NCBI GenBank assembly: GCA_050330205.1
Contig: JBHJOA010000028.1
Coordinates: 1 to 64,000 of the forward strand
Reading direction: 5' to 3'
Origin: Pelagibius sp050330205
GTDB taxonomy: Bacteria > Pseudomonadota > Alphaproteobacteria > Kiloniellales > Kiloniellaceae
DNA: 64,000 nt
This document shows positions 14,744 through 23,602 of this stretch, one piece after another. A model generated the notes under the pieces. The model did no database searches, was not told where the DNA came from, and saw only the letters and a list, made by a program, of their open reading frames with translations. The translations under genes were made by a program, and so were the position numbers. The first letter of the stretch is position 1. The number at the start of each line of letters is the position of its first letter.

Positions 14744-15769
14744 TCAGGCGACGCCGAATTCCCTACGCAGCAGTGCCGCCCCGGCGCCGAGCGCCTTCAG
14801 CTTGCCCTCGGCGACCGCCCGCGGCAGCGGCGCCAGACCGCAGTTGGTGCAGGCGACCATGCGCTCCGGCGCGACGAACTCGAGTGCCGCGCGCAGGGTC
14901 GCCGCCACCTGTTCCGGGGTCTCGACGTCGGTGCTGGCGACGTCGATCGCGCCGACCAGGACGTCCTTGTCCTTCAGCAGGCCGATTAGCGACAGCGGCA
15001 CATGCGAATTCGCGCACTCCAGGGATACCTGCTTGATGTTGCAGGCATTGAGCGCCGGGAAGAAAGCCTCGTACTGGCGCCATTCGCTGCCCAGGGTCTG
15101 CTTCCAGTCGATGTTCTCCTGGATGCCGTAGCCGTAGCAGATGTGCACCGCGGTGGTGCAGGTCAGCCCCTCGACGGCACGGTTCAGCGTCTCCACGCCC
15201 CAGGTCGCGGCCTCCTCGGTGAAGGCGTTGAAGGCCGGCTCGTCGAACTGGATGACGTCGACGCCGACGGCCTCCAGTTCCCGCGCCTCGGCATTCAGCA
15301 GTTCGGCGAAGGCCATCGCCATCTCCGGGCGGCTGCCGTAGTGGGCATCGGCGATGGTGTCGCAGATGGTCATCGGCCCGGGCAGGGTGAACTTCAGGCG
15401 GTTCTCGGTACTGGCGCGGCAGAACCTCGCGCTCTCCACATGCACCGGCCGCGGCCGCCGCACCGGCCCGGTCACCGTCGGCACCTGGGCGTCGTAGCGG
15501 TCGTTGCGGATGCCCATGGTGGTCATGCGCTGCCAGTCGATGCCCTCGATGTGCTCGAGGAAGCCATGCACGAAGTGCTTTCGGAACTGCTCGCCGTCGC
15601 TGACGATGTCGATGCCCGCCTGCTCCTGGAAGCGGATCCACTCCAGCGCCGCCTTCTGCTGGCCCTTCACGAGTTCGTCGCCCTCGAGCCGCCAGGGCGC
15701 CCAGAGCTTCTCCGGCTCGGCCAGCCAATCGGGCTTCGGCAGGCTGCCGGCCACGGTCGTCGGAATCAA
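14744..15769 (-). CDS. Short cobalamin-independent methionine synthase (MetE C-terminal-domain type)
   Basis: A 341-residue protein equal to the catalytic C-terminal half of MetE and lacking the N-terminal half. All four zinc ligands of MetE have counterparts: H209 and C211 (VHICYG), E251 (LECANS) and C310 (TNCGLAP). Substrate-binding motifs DGEQ and FDEPAF are also present. Such 'core' enzymes methylate homocysteine, some with a methyl donor other than methyl-tetrahydrofolate; the donor here is unknown. I chose the TTG at 15769 because GGGAGG lies 5 bases upstream and the protein then starts as homologs do; an ATG-started frame reaches 15838. Confidence 0.85.
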   Translation of the reverse strand: MIPTTVAGSLPKPDWLAEPEKLWAPWRLEGDELVKGQQKAALEWIRFQEQAGIDIVSDGEQFRKHFVHGFLEHIEGIDWQRMTTMGIRNDRYDAQVPTVTGPVRRPRPVHVESARFCRASTENRLKFTLPGPMTICDTIADAHYGSRPEMAMAFAELLNAEARELEAVGVDVIQFDEPAFNAFTEEAATWGVETLNRAVEGLTCTTAVHICYGYGIQENIDWKQTLGSEWRQYEAFFPALNACNIKQVSLECANSHVPLSLIGLLKDKDVLVGAIDVASTDVETPEQVAATLRAALEFVAPERMVACTNCGLAPLPRAVAEGKLKALGAGAALLRREFGVA

Positions 15770-15853
15770 GGGTGCCTCCCCAGGCTGCGTTCTTCTTGAT
15801 GAGGCGCCCATCATGGGGCGGATGCGGCGCCCCGACAATGCCCTTGCGCGACG

Positions 15854-16564
15854 CTAGCGCGCTGCCACCACGTCGCCGTTCCTGGTGCAGCCGGGCGCGG
15901 CGAGGTCGACGAAGAGGCCGGCGATGTCGTCCGGCGTGCGCAGGGACATAGGGTCCTCGCCGGGGAAGGCGGCGGCGCGCATCATGGTGCGGATCGGGCC
16001 CGGCGACAGCAGGTTGGCGCGTACCTTGGTCTTGGCGATCTCCGCCGCGTAGGTCCGCACCAGCGCTTCCAGGGCCGCCTTGGAGACGGCGTAGGGGCCC
16101 CAGTAGGCGTTGGCGCCGTCGGCCGCGCCGGAGGTGACGAAGACGCAGCGCCCGGCGTCGGAGCGCCGCAGCAGCGGGTCGAGGCTGCGGATCAGGCGGT
16201 AGTTGGCGGTGACGTTGACGTCCATCACCTCCTGCCAGAGGTCGGGCTTGATGTGGCCGACGGGGGTGAGCGGCCCGAGGATACCGGCGTTGCCGACCAG
16301 GATGTCGAGCTTGCCGTAACGCTCGTTGAGGGAGGCGCCGAGGCGGTCGAGGCCGTCGAAGTCGCGCAGGTCGTGGGGCACCAGCACCGGCTGCCTGCCG
16401 CCGCCGGCGCGGATGGCGTCGTCCAGTTCCTCGAGGGCGCCGACGGTGCGGGCGATGAGGACGAGCTGGGCCCCCTCGGCGGCGAAGCGCCGCGCCACCG
16501 CCGCGCCGATGCCGCGCGAGGCCCCGGTGATCACGGCGATGCGGCCGTCCAGAATTCCGGTCAT
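15854..16564 (-). CDS. Short-chain dehydrogenase/reductase
   Basis: A 236-residue classical SDR. The NAD(P)-binding TGASRGIG (13-20), NNAG-equivalent GNAGILG, catalytic Ser in VFVTSGAA and YAVSK are all present, so it should be active. Its length fits a YciK-type cytoplasmic oxidoreductase; the substrate is unknown. AGAGGAAGG precedes ATG 16564, whose A overlaps the last base of the upstream DUF2937 stop (TGATG), so the genes are coupled, downstream of purF. Confidence 0.9.
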   Translation of the reverse strand: MTGILDGRIAVITGASRGIGAAVARRFAAEGAQLVLIARTVGALEELDDAIRAGGGRQPVLVPHDLRDFDGLDRLGASLNERYGKLDILVGNAGILGPLTPVGHIKPDLWQEVMDVNVTANYRLIRSLDPLLRRSDAGRCVFVTSGAADGANAYWGPYAVSKAALEALVRTYAAEIAKTKVRANLLSPGPIRTMMRAAAFPGEDPMSLRTPDDIAGLFVDLAAPGCTRNGDVVAAR

Positions 16565-17058
16565 CAGGCCTTCCTCTCTACTTGGCGGCGGCGGCGCAGC
16601 AGGCGCCGCGAGCCGGAACAGACGGTGAGGCCGAGCAGGGCGCCGCAGCCGGCGTAGACCAGGCCTTCCGGCGTCAGCGGCAGGGCAGGGGCGAAGTCGC
16701 CCAGTGTGGCCTCCGCGAGGCCTGAGTTGAAGTGCTCGGCGAAGGCGAAGGGGCGTTCCAGCGTGGTGGCGTCGCGCAGCGCGCGGTAGGCCGCCTCCAT
16801 GCGGTCGAGCTGGAAGATGCTTTCCGTCATGCGCGCGCCCTCGAGGTCGTGCGGCGCGCTGTCGAGGAAGGTGGCGACGTAGTCCTCCACCGACAGGCCC
16901 TTGGCGGCCGCGTCCTCGCGGATCTCGGCGGCGCGCTGGCGCGCCTGGTCGATGCGCCCGCCGAGGCGCTGCAGGTAATGGACATAGTACTCGGGAAACT
17001 GCGAGAACGCGGCGCCGCCGGAAACCGCGCCGAGGCTGTAGAACAGGCGGGAAAGCAT
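16564..17058 (-). CDS. DUF2937 family membrane protein
   Basis: A 164-residue protein matching DUF2937, of unknown function. The diagnostic start is FSQFPEYYVHYLQRLGGRIDQA, followed by a long helical region and one C-terminal transmembrane segment (about LVYAGCGALLGLTVC) with a basic tail (RRLLRRRRQ). An N-terminal hydrophobic stretch may be a second anchor. It lies 18 bp after purF and overlaps the SDR start, so it belongs to the cvpA-purF transcript. Confidence 0.8.
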   Translation of the reverse strand: MLSRLFYSLGAVSGGAAFSQFPEYYVHYLQRLGGRIDQARQRAAEIREDAAAKGLSVEDYVATFLDSAPHDLEGARMTESIFQLDRMEAAYRALRDATTLERPFAFAEHFNSGLAEATLGDFAPALPLTPEGLVYAGCGALLGLTVCSGSRRLLRRRRQVERKA

Positions 17059-17076
17059 CGGGTGCGCGCGGGTTCC

Positions 17077-18564
17077 CTAGGCGCGTTCGGCAAGCAGCGA
17101 CAGCTGCGCCGGGCCGTCGCGGCCGGCGAAGTCGGTGAGCCGGATCGGGTAGTCGCCGGTGAAGCAGGCGTCGCAGTACCGCGGCGCCGCCGGGTCGCGG
17201 CCGGCCTCGCCCATGGCGCGGTAGAGCCCGTCGATGGAGATGAAAGCGAGGCTGTCGACGCCGATGTGGCGGCCCATCGCCGCGACGTCCATCGACGAGG
17301 CGAGCAGTTCTTCGCGCTCCGGCGTGTCGATGCCGTAGAAGCAGGAATGGGTGGTCGGCGGCGCGGCGATGCGCATGTGCACCTCGGTGGCCCCGGCGGC
17401 GCGCACCATCTCGACGATCTTGATGGAGGTGGTGCCGCGCACGATGGAATCGTCCACCAGCACCACCCGCTTGCCGGCGATGGAGTGGCGGTTGGCGTTG
17501 TGCTTCAGCTTGACGCCGAGGTTGCGGATGCGCTGGCCCGGCTCGATGAAGGTGCGCCCGACGTAGTGGTTGCGGATGATGCCGAGTTCGAAGGGGATGC
17601 CCGCGTATTCGGCATAGCCGATCGCCCCGGGCACGCCGGAATCCGGCACCGGGATCACCACGTCGGCGTCGATGCCGCTCTCCTCGGCCAGCACGGCGCC
17701 GATCTGCTTGCGGGTCTGGTAGATGCTGACGCCCTCCATCAGGGAGTCCGGCCGCGCGAAGTAGATGTACTCGAAGATGCAGGGCCGCCGCGGCGCCGGC
17801 GGGAAAGGCCGCAGCGAATGCACGCCGGACTCGTCCAGCACCACCATCTCGCCGGCCTCGATGTCGCGCACGAACTCGGCGCCGATGATGTCGAGGGCGC
17901 AGGTCTCCGAGGCCACCACATGGGCGTCGCCCAGGCGGCCCAAGACCAGCGGGCGCACGCCCAGCGGGTCGCGCACCGCGAAGACGCAACTGTTGGAGAG
18001 AGCGACCAGCGAATAGGCGCCCTCGATCTGGCGCAGCGCCGCGATGATGCGGTCGATCAGGCCGCCGGCCTCGGACATGGCGATGAGGTGGAGGATGACT
18101 TCGGTGTCGGTGGTCGACTGGAAGATCGCGCCCTGGTTCACCAGACGGCGGCGCAGGTCGCGCGCGTTGGTGAGGTTCCCGTTGTGGGCCAGCGCGAAGC
18201 CGCCGCAGGAGAGGTCGGCGAACAGCGGCTGCACATTGCGCAGCGCCGTTTCGCCGGTGGTCGAATAGCGGTTGTGGCCGATGGCGGCGTGGCCGGCGAG
18301 GCGGCTCATCACCCCTTCGGAAGAGAAGATATCGCCGACGTAGCCGAGATCGCGGTGGGCGTTGAAGCGGCTGCCGTCGTAGGCGACGATGCCGGCGGCC
18401 TCCTGGCCGCGGTGCTGCAGGGCGTGCAACCCGAGGGCGGCGAGCGCGGCGGCGTCGGCGTTGCCGAACACGCCGAAGACGCCGCATTCCTCGTGGAACT
18501 TGTCGTCGTCGCCAGGGTCGGCCGGATACCTGGGGGCGGGGGCCAGAGGATTGGTGGACATCAC
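17077..18564 (-). CDS. purF: Amidophosphoribosyltransferase PurF
   Basis: A 495-residue enzyme of the first committed step of purine synthesis (PRPP plus glutamine to phosphoribosylamine). A short propeptide precedes the N-terminal nucleophile Cys 27 (EECGVFGV). The glutaminase domain carries HALQHRGQEAAGI and GHNRYST, and the PRPP-binding loop is VVLVDDSIVRGTT. Its ATG overlaps the cvpA stop (ATGA). cvpA-purF is a widely conserved pair. Confidence 0.97.
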   Translation of the reverse strand: MMSTNPLAPAPRYPADPGDDDKFHEECGVFGVFGNADAAALAALGLHALQHRGQEAAGIVAYDGSRFNAHRDLGYVGDIFSSEGVMSRLAGHAAIGHNRYSTTGETALRNVQPLFADLSCGGFALAHNGNLTNARDLRRRLVNQGAIFQSTTDTEVILHLIAMSEAGGLIDRIIAALRQIEGAYSLVALSNSCVFAVRDPLGVRPLVLGRLGDAHVVASETCALDIIGAEFVRDIEAGEMVVLDESGVHSLRPFPPAPRRPCIFEYIYFARPDSLMEGVSIYQTRKQIGAVLAEESGIDADVVIPVPDSGVPGAIGYAEYAGIPFELGIIRNHYVGRTFIEPGQRIRNLGVKLKHNANRHSIAGKRVVLVDDSIVRGTTSIKIVEMVRAAGATEVHMRIAAPPTTHSCFYGIDTPEREELLASSMDVAAMGRHIGVDSLAFISIDGLYRAMGEAGRDPAAPRYCDACFTGDYPIRLTDFAGRDGPAQLSLLAERA

Positions 18565-19265
18565 TGCTTGGTCACTCCCGGCGCGGTGTCGTCCGACATC
18601 AGGCCTTCGATGGCCTTGTCGATCTCGTCGCGCATGCCTTGGTTATACGCGGGCTGCTCTTCCTCCGCATCGTCTTTTCGCAGCGGCGAGACGAGCAGTC
18701 GATAGGTCTGTTCGGCGCGGCGCAGTTCCTCGGCCCGCCGGCGGGCGTCGTCGGCGGCCTGGTCGCCGCTCTCCAGCATGCCGGCCGGCACCAGGGTCAG
18801 CAGCAGACTCGCGCCCTGCTGCACCAGCGGCCGAGTGCGGGCCTCCTGGATCCAACTCGGGCGGTCCTCCTCGACAACCATGTAGCCGAGCGCCAGCCAG
18901 GCCAGCACCACGATCACCGCGCCGCGGGCGAAGCCGAACAGCAGCCCGAGGGAGCGGTCGAGCGGCCCCAGGCTGCTGTGCTGGATGCGGTTCGACAGGA
19001 TGCGGGTCAGCATCGAGAACAGCACCAGGGTGACCAGGAAGATGCCGACGCCGGTCACCAGGCTGGCGATGAACTCGACGGTGATGACCTCCAGCACCCA
19101 GGGTTGCACCTGGGGGAAGGCATAGAGCGTGACGAAAGCGGCGCCGACCCAGGAGGCGACCGCCAGAACCTCGTGCACGAAGCCGCGCACGAAGGCGAAG
19201 ATCCCCGACACCACCAGCACGATGATGACGATGAGGTCCGCCATGTTGATCGGCAAGCTGTCCAT
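18561..19265 (-). CDS. cvpA: CvpA family inner-membrane protein
   Basis: A 234-residue membrane protein of the CvpA (colicin V production) family. Four hydrophobic helices occupy about residues 8-165, with the family pattern ADLIVIIVLVVSGIFAFVRGFVHEVL and SLGPLDRSLGLLFGFARG. The C-terminal ~70 residues are a charged cytoplasmic tail (RRRAEELRRAEQTYRLL). Its exact role is unresolved; in E. coli it is needed for colicin V export and bile-salt tolerance. ATG 19265 follows GAGAGAGCG. It overlaps purF and lies 23 bp after radA. Confidence 0.9.
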   Translation of the reverse strand: MDSLPINMADLIVIIVLVVSGIFAFVRGFVHEVLAVASWVGAAFVTLYAFPQVQPWVLEVITVEFIASLVTGVGIFLVTLVLFSMLTRILSNRIQHSSLGPLDRSLGLLFGFARGAVIVVLAWLALGYMVVEEDRPSWIQEARTRPLVQQGASLLLTLVPAGMLESGDQAADDARRRAEELRRAEQTYRLLVSPLRKDDAEEEQPAYNQGMRDEIDKAIEGLMSDDTAPGVTKQ

Positions 19266-19288
19266 CAACGCTCTCTCGTAAGCCCGCC

Positions 19289-20749
19289 CTAGTAGGCCTG
19301 CTGCCGGCGCCCCGGCCGGCTCTGCGCCAGATCGCCCGGCCCGGCGAGCCGGTCGACGAGGTCCTGCAGGTGGGGGATCTCCTCGACGGTCAGCCCCTCG
19401 GCAGCGGCGCCGGGTTTGCCGCCAGCCTTCCCGGGGGCCTGCTTGCGGCGCGGCGCGATCCAGGCGCGGGTGAAGCCGAGCTTGGCGGCCTCCTTCAGGC
19501 GGAGTTCCACCTGGCTGACCGGGCGAATCTCGCCCGAAAGTCCGATCTCGCCGAAAATCACCGTCTGTTCCGGCACTTCCTGTCCCGATGCCGCTGAAAC
19601 CAGGGCCGCCGCGACGGCCAGATCCGCCGCCGGCTCTCCGATCCTGAGGCCGCCGGCCACGTTCAAATATACCTCTTGGCCGGCCAATGCCAGCCCGCAT
19701 CGCGCCTCGAGGACCGCCAGCACCATGGCCAGGCGCCCGGAATCCCAGCCGACCACCGCGCGCCGCGGAGTCGCCAGCGGCGAGGCGGAAACCAGGGCCT
19801 GAATTTCAACCAGCAGGGGGCGGGTGCCCTCCAGACCGGCGAAGACCGCCGCCCCGGCCACGTTGCCGCGGCGCTCGGCGAGGAAGAGGGCGGAGGGGTT
19901 GGCGACCTCCTGCAGGCCCTCGTCGGTCATCTCGAAGACGCCGATCTCGTCGGTCGGCCCGAAACGGTTCTTCACCGCGCGCAGGATGCGGAAATGGTGG
20001 CCGCGGTCGCCCTCGAAGGTGAGGACGGTGTCGACCATGTGCTCCAGCACCTTGGGACCGGCGATCAGGCCCTCCTTGGTGACGTGGCCGACCAGCAGCA
20101 GGCTGAAGCCGCGCTTCTTGGCCAGGCGGATGAGTTCCTGGGCGCCGGCGCGCACCTGGGAGACGGTGCCCGGTGCCGACTCCAGGCTGTCGATGTAGAG
20201 CGTCTGCACCGAATCGACGATCACCACCGCCGGGTCGCCCTGGCCGGCAGGGGGGCGGTCGAGGCTCGCCACGATGTCGCGCACCGCGGTGGCTGAGGCC
20301 AGTTGCACCGGAGCCTTGTGCAGGCCCATGCGGCGCGCGCGCAGGCGCACCTGGTCGATGGACTCCTCGCCGGAGATGTAGGCACAAGCGGCGCCGCCGC
20401 CCTGCGTCATGGCGAGGCGGGCAGCCACCTGCAGCAGCAGGGTCGATTTGCCGATGCCGGGATCGCCGGCCACCAGCACGGCCGAGCCGGGCACCAGGCC
20501 GCCGCCGGTGACGCGGTCGAACTCGCCGAGGCCGCAGACCAGCCGCGGGCGCGGCTGGCTCTCGCCTTCCAGGTCGACGAACTGGATGCGCCCGCCGGCG
20601 CGGCCGCGGGCCGCGAGGCCGCCGGGGGCGCTCCGCACGCTCTCCTCGACCAGGGCGTTCCAGGCGCCACAGGCCTCGCAGCGCCCCGCCCACTTGGCGG
20701 CGACGGCACCGCATTCCTGGCAGACGTACTGCGAGCGGGGCTTGGCCAT
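19289..20749 (-). CDS. radA: DNA repair protein RadA
   Basis: A 486-residue recombination helicase (Sms). A four-cysteine zinc finger opens the protein (C10, C13, C24, C27), then a RecA-like core with Walker A GDPGIGKST, the RadA-specific KNRFG motif (VKNRFGPTDEIGVFEM), and a C-terminal Lon-protease-like domain (LAVAAALVSAASG, IFGEIGLSGEIR). It promotes branch migration of recombination intermediates. The 5' leader holds three tandem 14-bp repeats. Confidence 0.96.
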   Translation of the reverse strand: MAKPRSQYVCQECGAVAAKWAGRCEACGAWNALVEESVRSAPGGLAARGRAGGRIQFVDLEGESQPRPRLVCGLGEFDRVTGGGLVPGSAVLVAGDPGIGKSTLLLQVAARLAMTQGGGAACAYISGEESIDQVRLRARRMGLHKAPVQLASATAVRDIVASLDRPPAGQGDPAVVIVDSVQTLYIDSLESAPGTVSQVRAGAQELIRLAKKRGFSLLLVGHVTKEGLIAGPKVLEHMVDTVLTFEGDRGHHFRILRAVKNRFGPTDEIGVFEMTDEGLQEVANPSALFLAERRGNVAGAAVFAGLEGTRPLLVEIQALVSASPLATPRRAVVGWDSGRLAMVLAVLEARCGLALAGQEVYLNVAGGLRIGEPAADLAVAAALVSAASGQEVPEQTVIFGEIGLSGEIRPVSQVELRLKEAAKLGFTRAWIAPRRKQAPGKAGGKPGAAAEGLTVEEIPHLQDLVDRLAGPGDLAQSRPGRRQQAY

Positions 20750-20755
20750 GATTGT

Positions 20756-20797
20756 CCTGTCTTTCGGACCTTGTCTTTCGGGCCCTGTCTTTCGGGC
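20756..20797. repeat. Three tandem 14-bp repeats in the radA leader
   Basis: The unit CCTGTCTTTCGGGC, with one or two changes per copy, is repeated three times head-to-tail (20756-20769, 20770-20783, 20784-20797), 7 bp upstream of the radA ATG. There are no spacers, so this is not a CRISPR. The closest copy overlaps where a ribosome binding site should lie (AAGACAGGACA on the minus strand). Confidence 0.8.
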
Positions 20798-20852
20798 CCC
20801 TACGTTCCCGGACTCTCCGCGCGGAACCGGCCGCCGGGGCGCCGGGCAGTCC

Positions 20853-21674
20853 TCAATGATCCGTCACCTGGACCTGGATCGGCCCTTCCGCGCGACCGTT
20901 GATGAACTGGTCGACGTAGGGATTGCCCGAGTGTTCCAATGCGCTGGCGCGGTCGGTCCAGATGATCTTGCCCTTGTAGAGCATGGCGACGCGGTCGGAG
21001 ATGCGCCGCGCGCTCGCCATGTCGTGGGTGATGGAGAGGGCTGTCGCCCCCAGCCCTTTCACGCAGTCGACGATCAGGCGGTCGATGACGTCGCCCATGA
21101 TCGGGTCGAGGCCGGTGGTCGGCTCGTCGAAGAAGATGATCTCCGGCTCCGTGGCGATGGCGCGGGCGAGGCCGACGCGCTTGCGCATCCCGCCGGAGAG
21201 TTCGGCCGGCATCAGGTTGCCGACGTCCGCGCCGAGGCCGACGGCGCCGAGCTTCTGCAGGGCGATCTCGCGCGCCTTGCCGCGGGCCATGCGCTGGCCC
21301 TGGATGAGGCCGAAGGCGACGTTCTCCCACACCGGCAGGGAGTCGAAGAGCGCGGCGTTCTGGAACAGCATGCCGAACTTGCGGCGCACACGGTCGAGTT
21401 CGGCGCCGTAGAGGCCGACGACCTCCTCGCCGTCGACCTCGATGGAGCCACCGTCGGGGTGCAGCAGGCCGAGGATGCACTTCAGCAGCACCGACTTGCC
21501 GCTGCCCGAGCCGCCGATCACCAGCATCGACTCGCCGGCCTGGATGTCGAGATCGACGCCGTCGAGCACGACCTTGTCGCCGAACGTCTTGGTCAGGCCG
21601 CGGATGGCGATCTTCGGCGTGGCGGCCCGCGCGGCCGCGTCGGAGGTGGCGGGGGCTTCGGGGCTGTCGTTCAT
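20853..21674 (-). CDS. mlaF: MlaF-like ABC transporter ATPase
   Basis: A 273-residue ATPase of the Mla/MCE phospholipid transport family. Walker A GGSGSGKS is at 54-61, the signature is LSGGMRKRVGLARA, and Walker B is IIFFDEPTTGLDP. It would drive lipid movement between the membranes together with the MlaE permease, whose stop overlaps this start (ATGA). The substrate-binding MCE protein (MlaD) is not next door and must be encoded elsewhere. The first ~20 residues are a variable tail. Confidence 0.92.
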   Translation of the reverse strand: MNDSPEAPATSDAAARAATPKIAIRGLTKTFGDKVVLDGVDLDIQAGESMLVIGGSGSGKSVLLKCILGLLHPDGGSIEVDGEEVVGLYGAELDRVRRKFGMLFQNAALFDSLPVWENVAFGLIQGQRMARGKAREIALQKLGAVGLGADVGNLMPAELSGGMRKRVGLARAIATEPEIIFFDEPTTGLDPIMGDVIDRLIVDCVKGLGATALSITHDMASARRISDRVAMLYKGKIIWTDRASALEHSGNPYVDQFINGRAEGPIQVQVTDH

Positions 21675-22444
21675 CGCGCGAAGAACAGCTCGGTGATGAA
21701 GTAGTTGAAGCTGAGGATGAGGATCGAGGCGGAGACCACTGCGTTGGTGGTCGCCGCGCCGACGCCCTGCGCGCCGCCGCGCGAGTGGTAGCCGTGGTAG
21801 CAGCCCATCAGGGTGACCAGGAAGCCGAAGACCCCGGCCTTCACCAGGCCGGAGATGACGTCCTGGTTCTCGATGAAGTCCCAGGTGTTCTTCAGGTAGG
21901 TCGTCGGGTTGAAGCCCAGCTTCTGGGTCGACACCAGGTAGCCGCCGAAGACGCCGATGACGTCGGCGATGAGCACCAGGATCGGCAGCATGGTGAGGCC
22001 GGCGATGAGGCGCGGCGCGATGAGATACTTGAAGGGGTTGGTGGCGAGGGTCTCCAGCGCGTCGATCTGCTCGGTGACGCGCATGGTGCCGATCTCGGCG
22101 GCCATGGAGGCGCCGACGCGCCCGGCCACCATGAGGCCCGCCAGCACCGGCCCCAGTTCGCGGGTGATGGAGACCACCACGACGTTGGGGATGGCGCTCT
22201 CCGCCGAGAAGCGCGCGAAGCCGGTATAGCTCTGCAGCGCCAGCACCATGCCGGTGAAGATGGCGGTCAGGCCGACCACCGGCAGCGAGTAGTAGCCGAT
22301 CTCGATCATCTGCCGCAGCACCAGGCGCGGATAGAAAGGCGGCCGGAGGCAGTGCGAGAGCGCGGAGACGGTGAACAGCGACAGCCGGCCGGTGGCCTCC
22401 AGAAATGCCAGGAAGGTGCGCCCGATGGGCTGGAGAATCGGCAT
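21671..22444 (-). CDS. mlaE: MlaE-family ABC transporter permease
   Basis: A 257-residue inner-membrane permease with about five transmembrane segments. The family core is clear: GMVLALQSYTGFARF, then RELGPVLAGLMVAGRVGASMAAEIGTM, and a C-terminal half ending YFITELFF. It is the membrane partner of the MlaF-like ATPase in retrograde phospholipid transport that keeps outer-membrane asymmetry. It starts 6 bp after alr and overlaps mlaF. Confidence 0.93.
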   Translation of the reverse strand: MPILQPIGRTFLAFLEATGRLSLFTVSALSHCLRPPFYPRLVLRQMIEIGYYSLPVVGLTAIFTGMVLALQSYTGFARFSAESAIPNVVVVSITRELGPVLAGLMVAGRVGASMAAEIGTMRVTEQIDALETLATNPFKYLIAPRLIAGLTMLPILVLIADVIGVFGGYLVSTQKLGFNPTTYLKNTWDFIENQDVISGLVKAGVFGFLVTLMGCYHGYHSRGGAQGVGAATTNAVVSASILILSFNYFITELFFAR

Positions 22445-22450
22445 CGGCCG

Positions 22451-23602
22451 CTAGCCCAGGTAGACCCGGCGATAGCGCGCGCCGAGGGAGGTCAGGATCT
22501 CGTAGCCGATGGTGCCGGCCTCGCGGGCCAGGGCGTCGACGTCTTGCTCCGCATTGATCAGCTCGGCCCAGCCGCCTGGCACCACCTTTTCCGGGGGCAC
22601 CGCTGTCACGTCCAGCGCAAGCAGATCCATGGAAACACGCCCAACTACAGGTACCCGGTGACCGGCGACCCAGGCATGCCCGCGTGAGGAGATCGACCGC
22701 AGGTATCCATCGGCATAGCCGGCGGCGACGGTCGCAATTCGGGCCGGCCCCGTGGCGCGGTGGGTCGCACCATAGCCAACGGCCTGGGGAGCGTCAATTG
22801 CGCGAACCTGCAGGATTCTGGCCTGCAGCCGGACCACCGGGCGCATGGGATTCGGGGCCGCCGGGGTCGGGTTCACGCCGTAGAGGGCGACCCCCGGGCG
22901 GCCGAGGTCGAAGTGGTAGTCGGGCCCGAGGAAGATGCCGGAGGAGTTGCAGAAGGACACCGGCGCCCGCGGCAGCGCCGTCAGCGCCGCCTTCAGCGCC
23001 GCCAGTTGCCCGGCGTTCATCGGGTGGCCGGGTTCTTCGGCGCAGGCGAGGTGGCTGAGGATGCAGGTCGGCGCGATGCCGTCGAGACGCTCGGGCGCGG
23101 CGCGCAGGGCTTCCACCTCGTCGGGCGGCAGGCCGAGGCGGCAGATGCCGCTGTCGAGGTGGACGGCGGCCGGCAGCGCCGTCTCGCGCTGCCGCGCGAA
23201 GCGGCTCCAGGCCTCGATCTCGCCCAGGGAGTTCAGCACCGGCAGGATGGTGTTGTCGGCGTAGTCGGCCTCGGCACCGGGCGCCAGGCCGTTCAGCACG
23301 TAGAGCGAGATCGCCGGGTGGCAGCGGTCGAGGACCGGGCGCAGCTTCAGGGCCTCTTCGAGCTGGGCGACGAAGATGCTGCGCGCACCGGCCTTGACCA
23401 GCGCCGGCGCGACCCGCCCGGCGCCGAGGCCGTAGCCGTCGGCCTTCACCACGGCGGCCAGCGCGCGCTCCTGGAAGGCGGACTTCAGGCGGCAATAATT
23501 GTCGGCGATGGCGGCGAGGTCGACGGTGAGCACCCCGGCGGTCCGGGCCGGGACCTCCGCGAGCGCCGCCGCCGGCTCAGTAGCGCTCGGGGAGGTGGTC
23601 AT
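22451..23602 (-). CDS. alr: Alanine racemase
   Basis: A 383-residue PLP enzyme that makes D-alanine for peptidoglycan. The PLP lysine is K53 (AVVKADGYGLGA), the C-terminal domain has AVGYGATHRA with the catalytic Tyr region, GYADGYLR and VGRVSMD. ATG 23602 lies inside the 3' end of dnaB, giving a 26-bp overlap; no better start lies downstream before the conserved VDLAAIADNY. mlaE follows after 6 bp, so dnaB-alr-mlaE-mlaF is one likely operon. Confidence 0.95.
   Translation of the reverse strand: MTTSPSATEPAAALAEVPARTAGVLTVDLAAIADNYCRLKSAFQERALAAVVKADGYGLGAGRVAPALVKAGARSIFVAQLEEALKLRPVLDRCHPAISLYVLNGLAPGAEADYADNTILPVLNSLGEIEAWSRFARQRETALPAAVHLDSGICRLGLPPDEVEALRAAPERLDGIAPTCILSHLACAEEPGHPMNAGQLAALKAALTALPRAPVSFCNSSGIFLGPDYHFDLGRPGVALYGVNPTPAAPNPMRPVVRLQARILQVRAIDAPQAVGYGATHRATGPARIATVAAGYADGYLRSISSRGHAWVAGHRVPVVGRVSMDLLALDVTAVPPEKVVPGGWAELINAEQDVDALAREAGTIGYEILTSLGARYRRVYLG

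Noticed and set aside
15854..18487. 877-codon open frame on the minus strand
   Set aside because: Only its last ~236 codons are a real SDR gene; the rest is an out-of-frame shadow of purF and DUF2937.
20756..20797. Possible CRISPR array
   Set aside because: The three repeats are directly adjacent without spacers.
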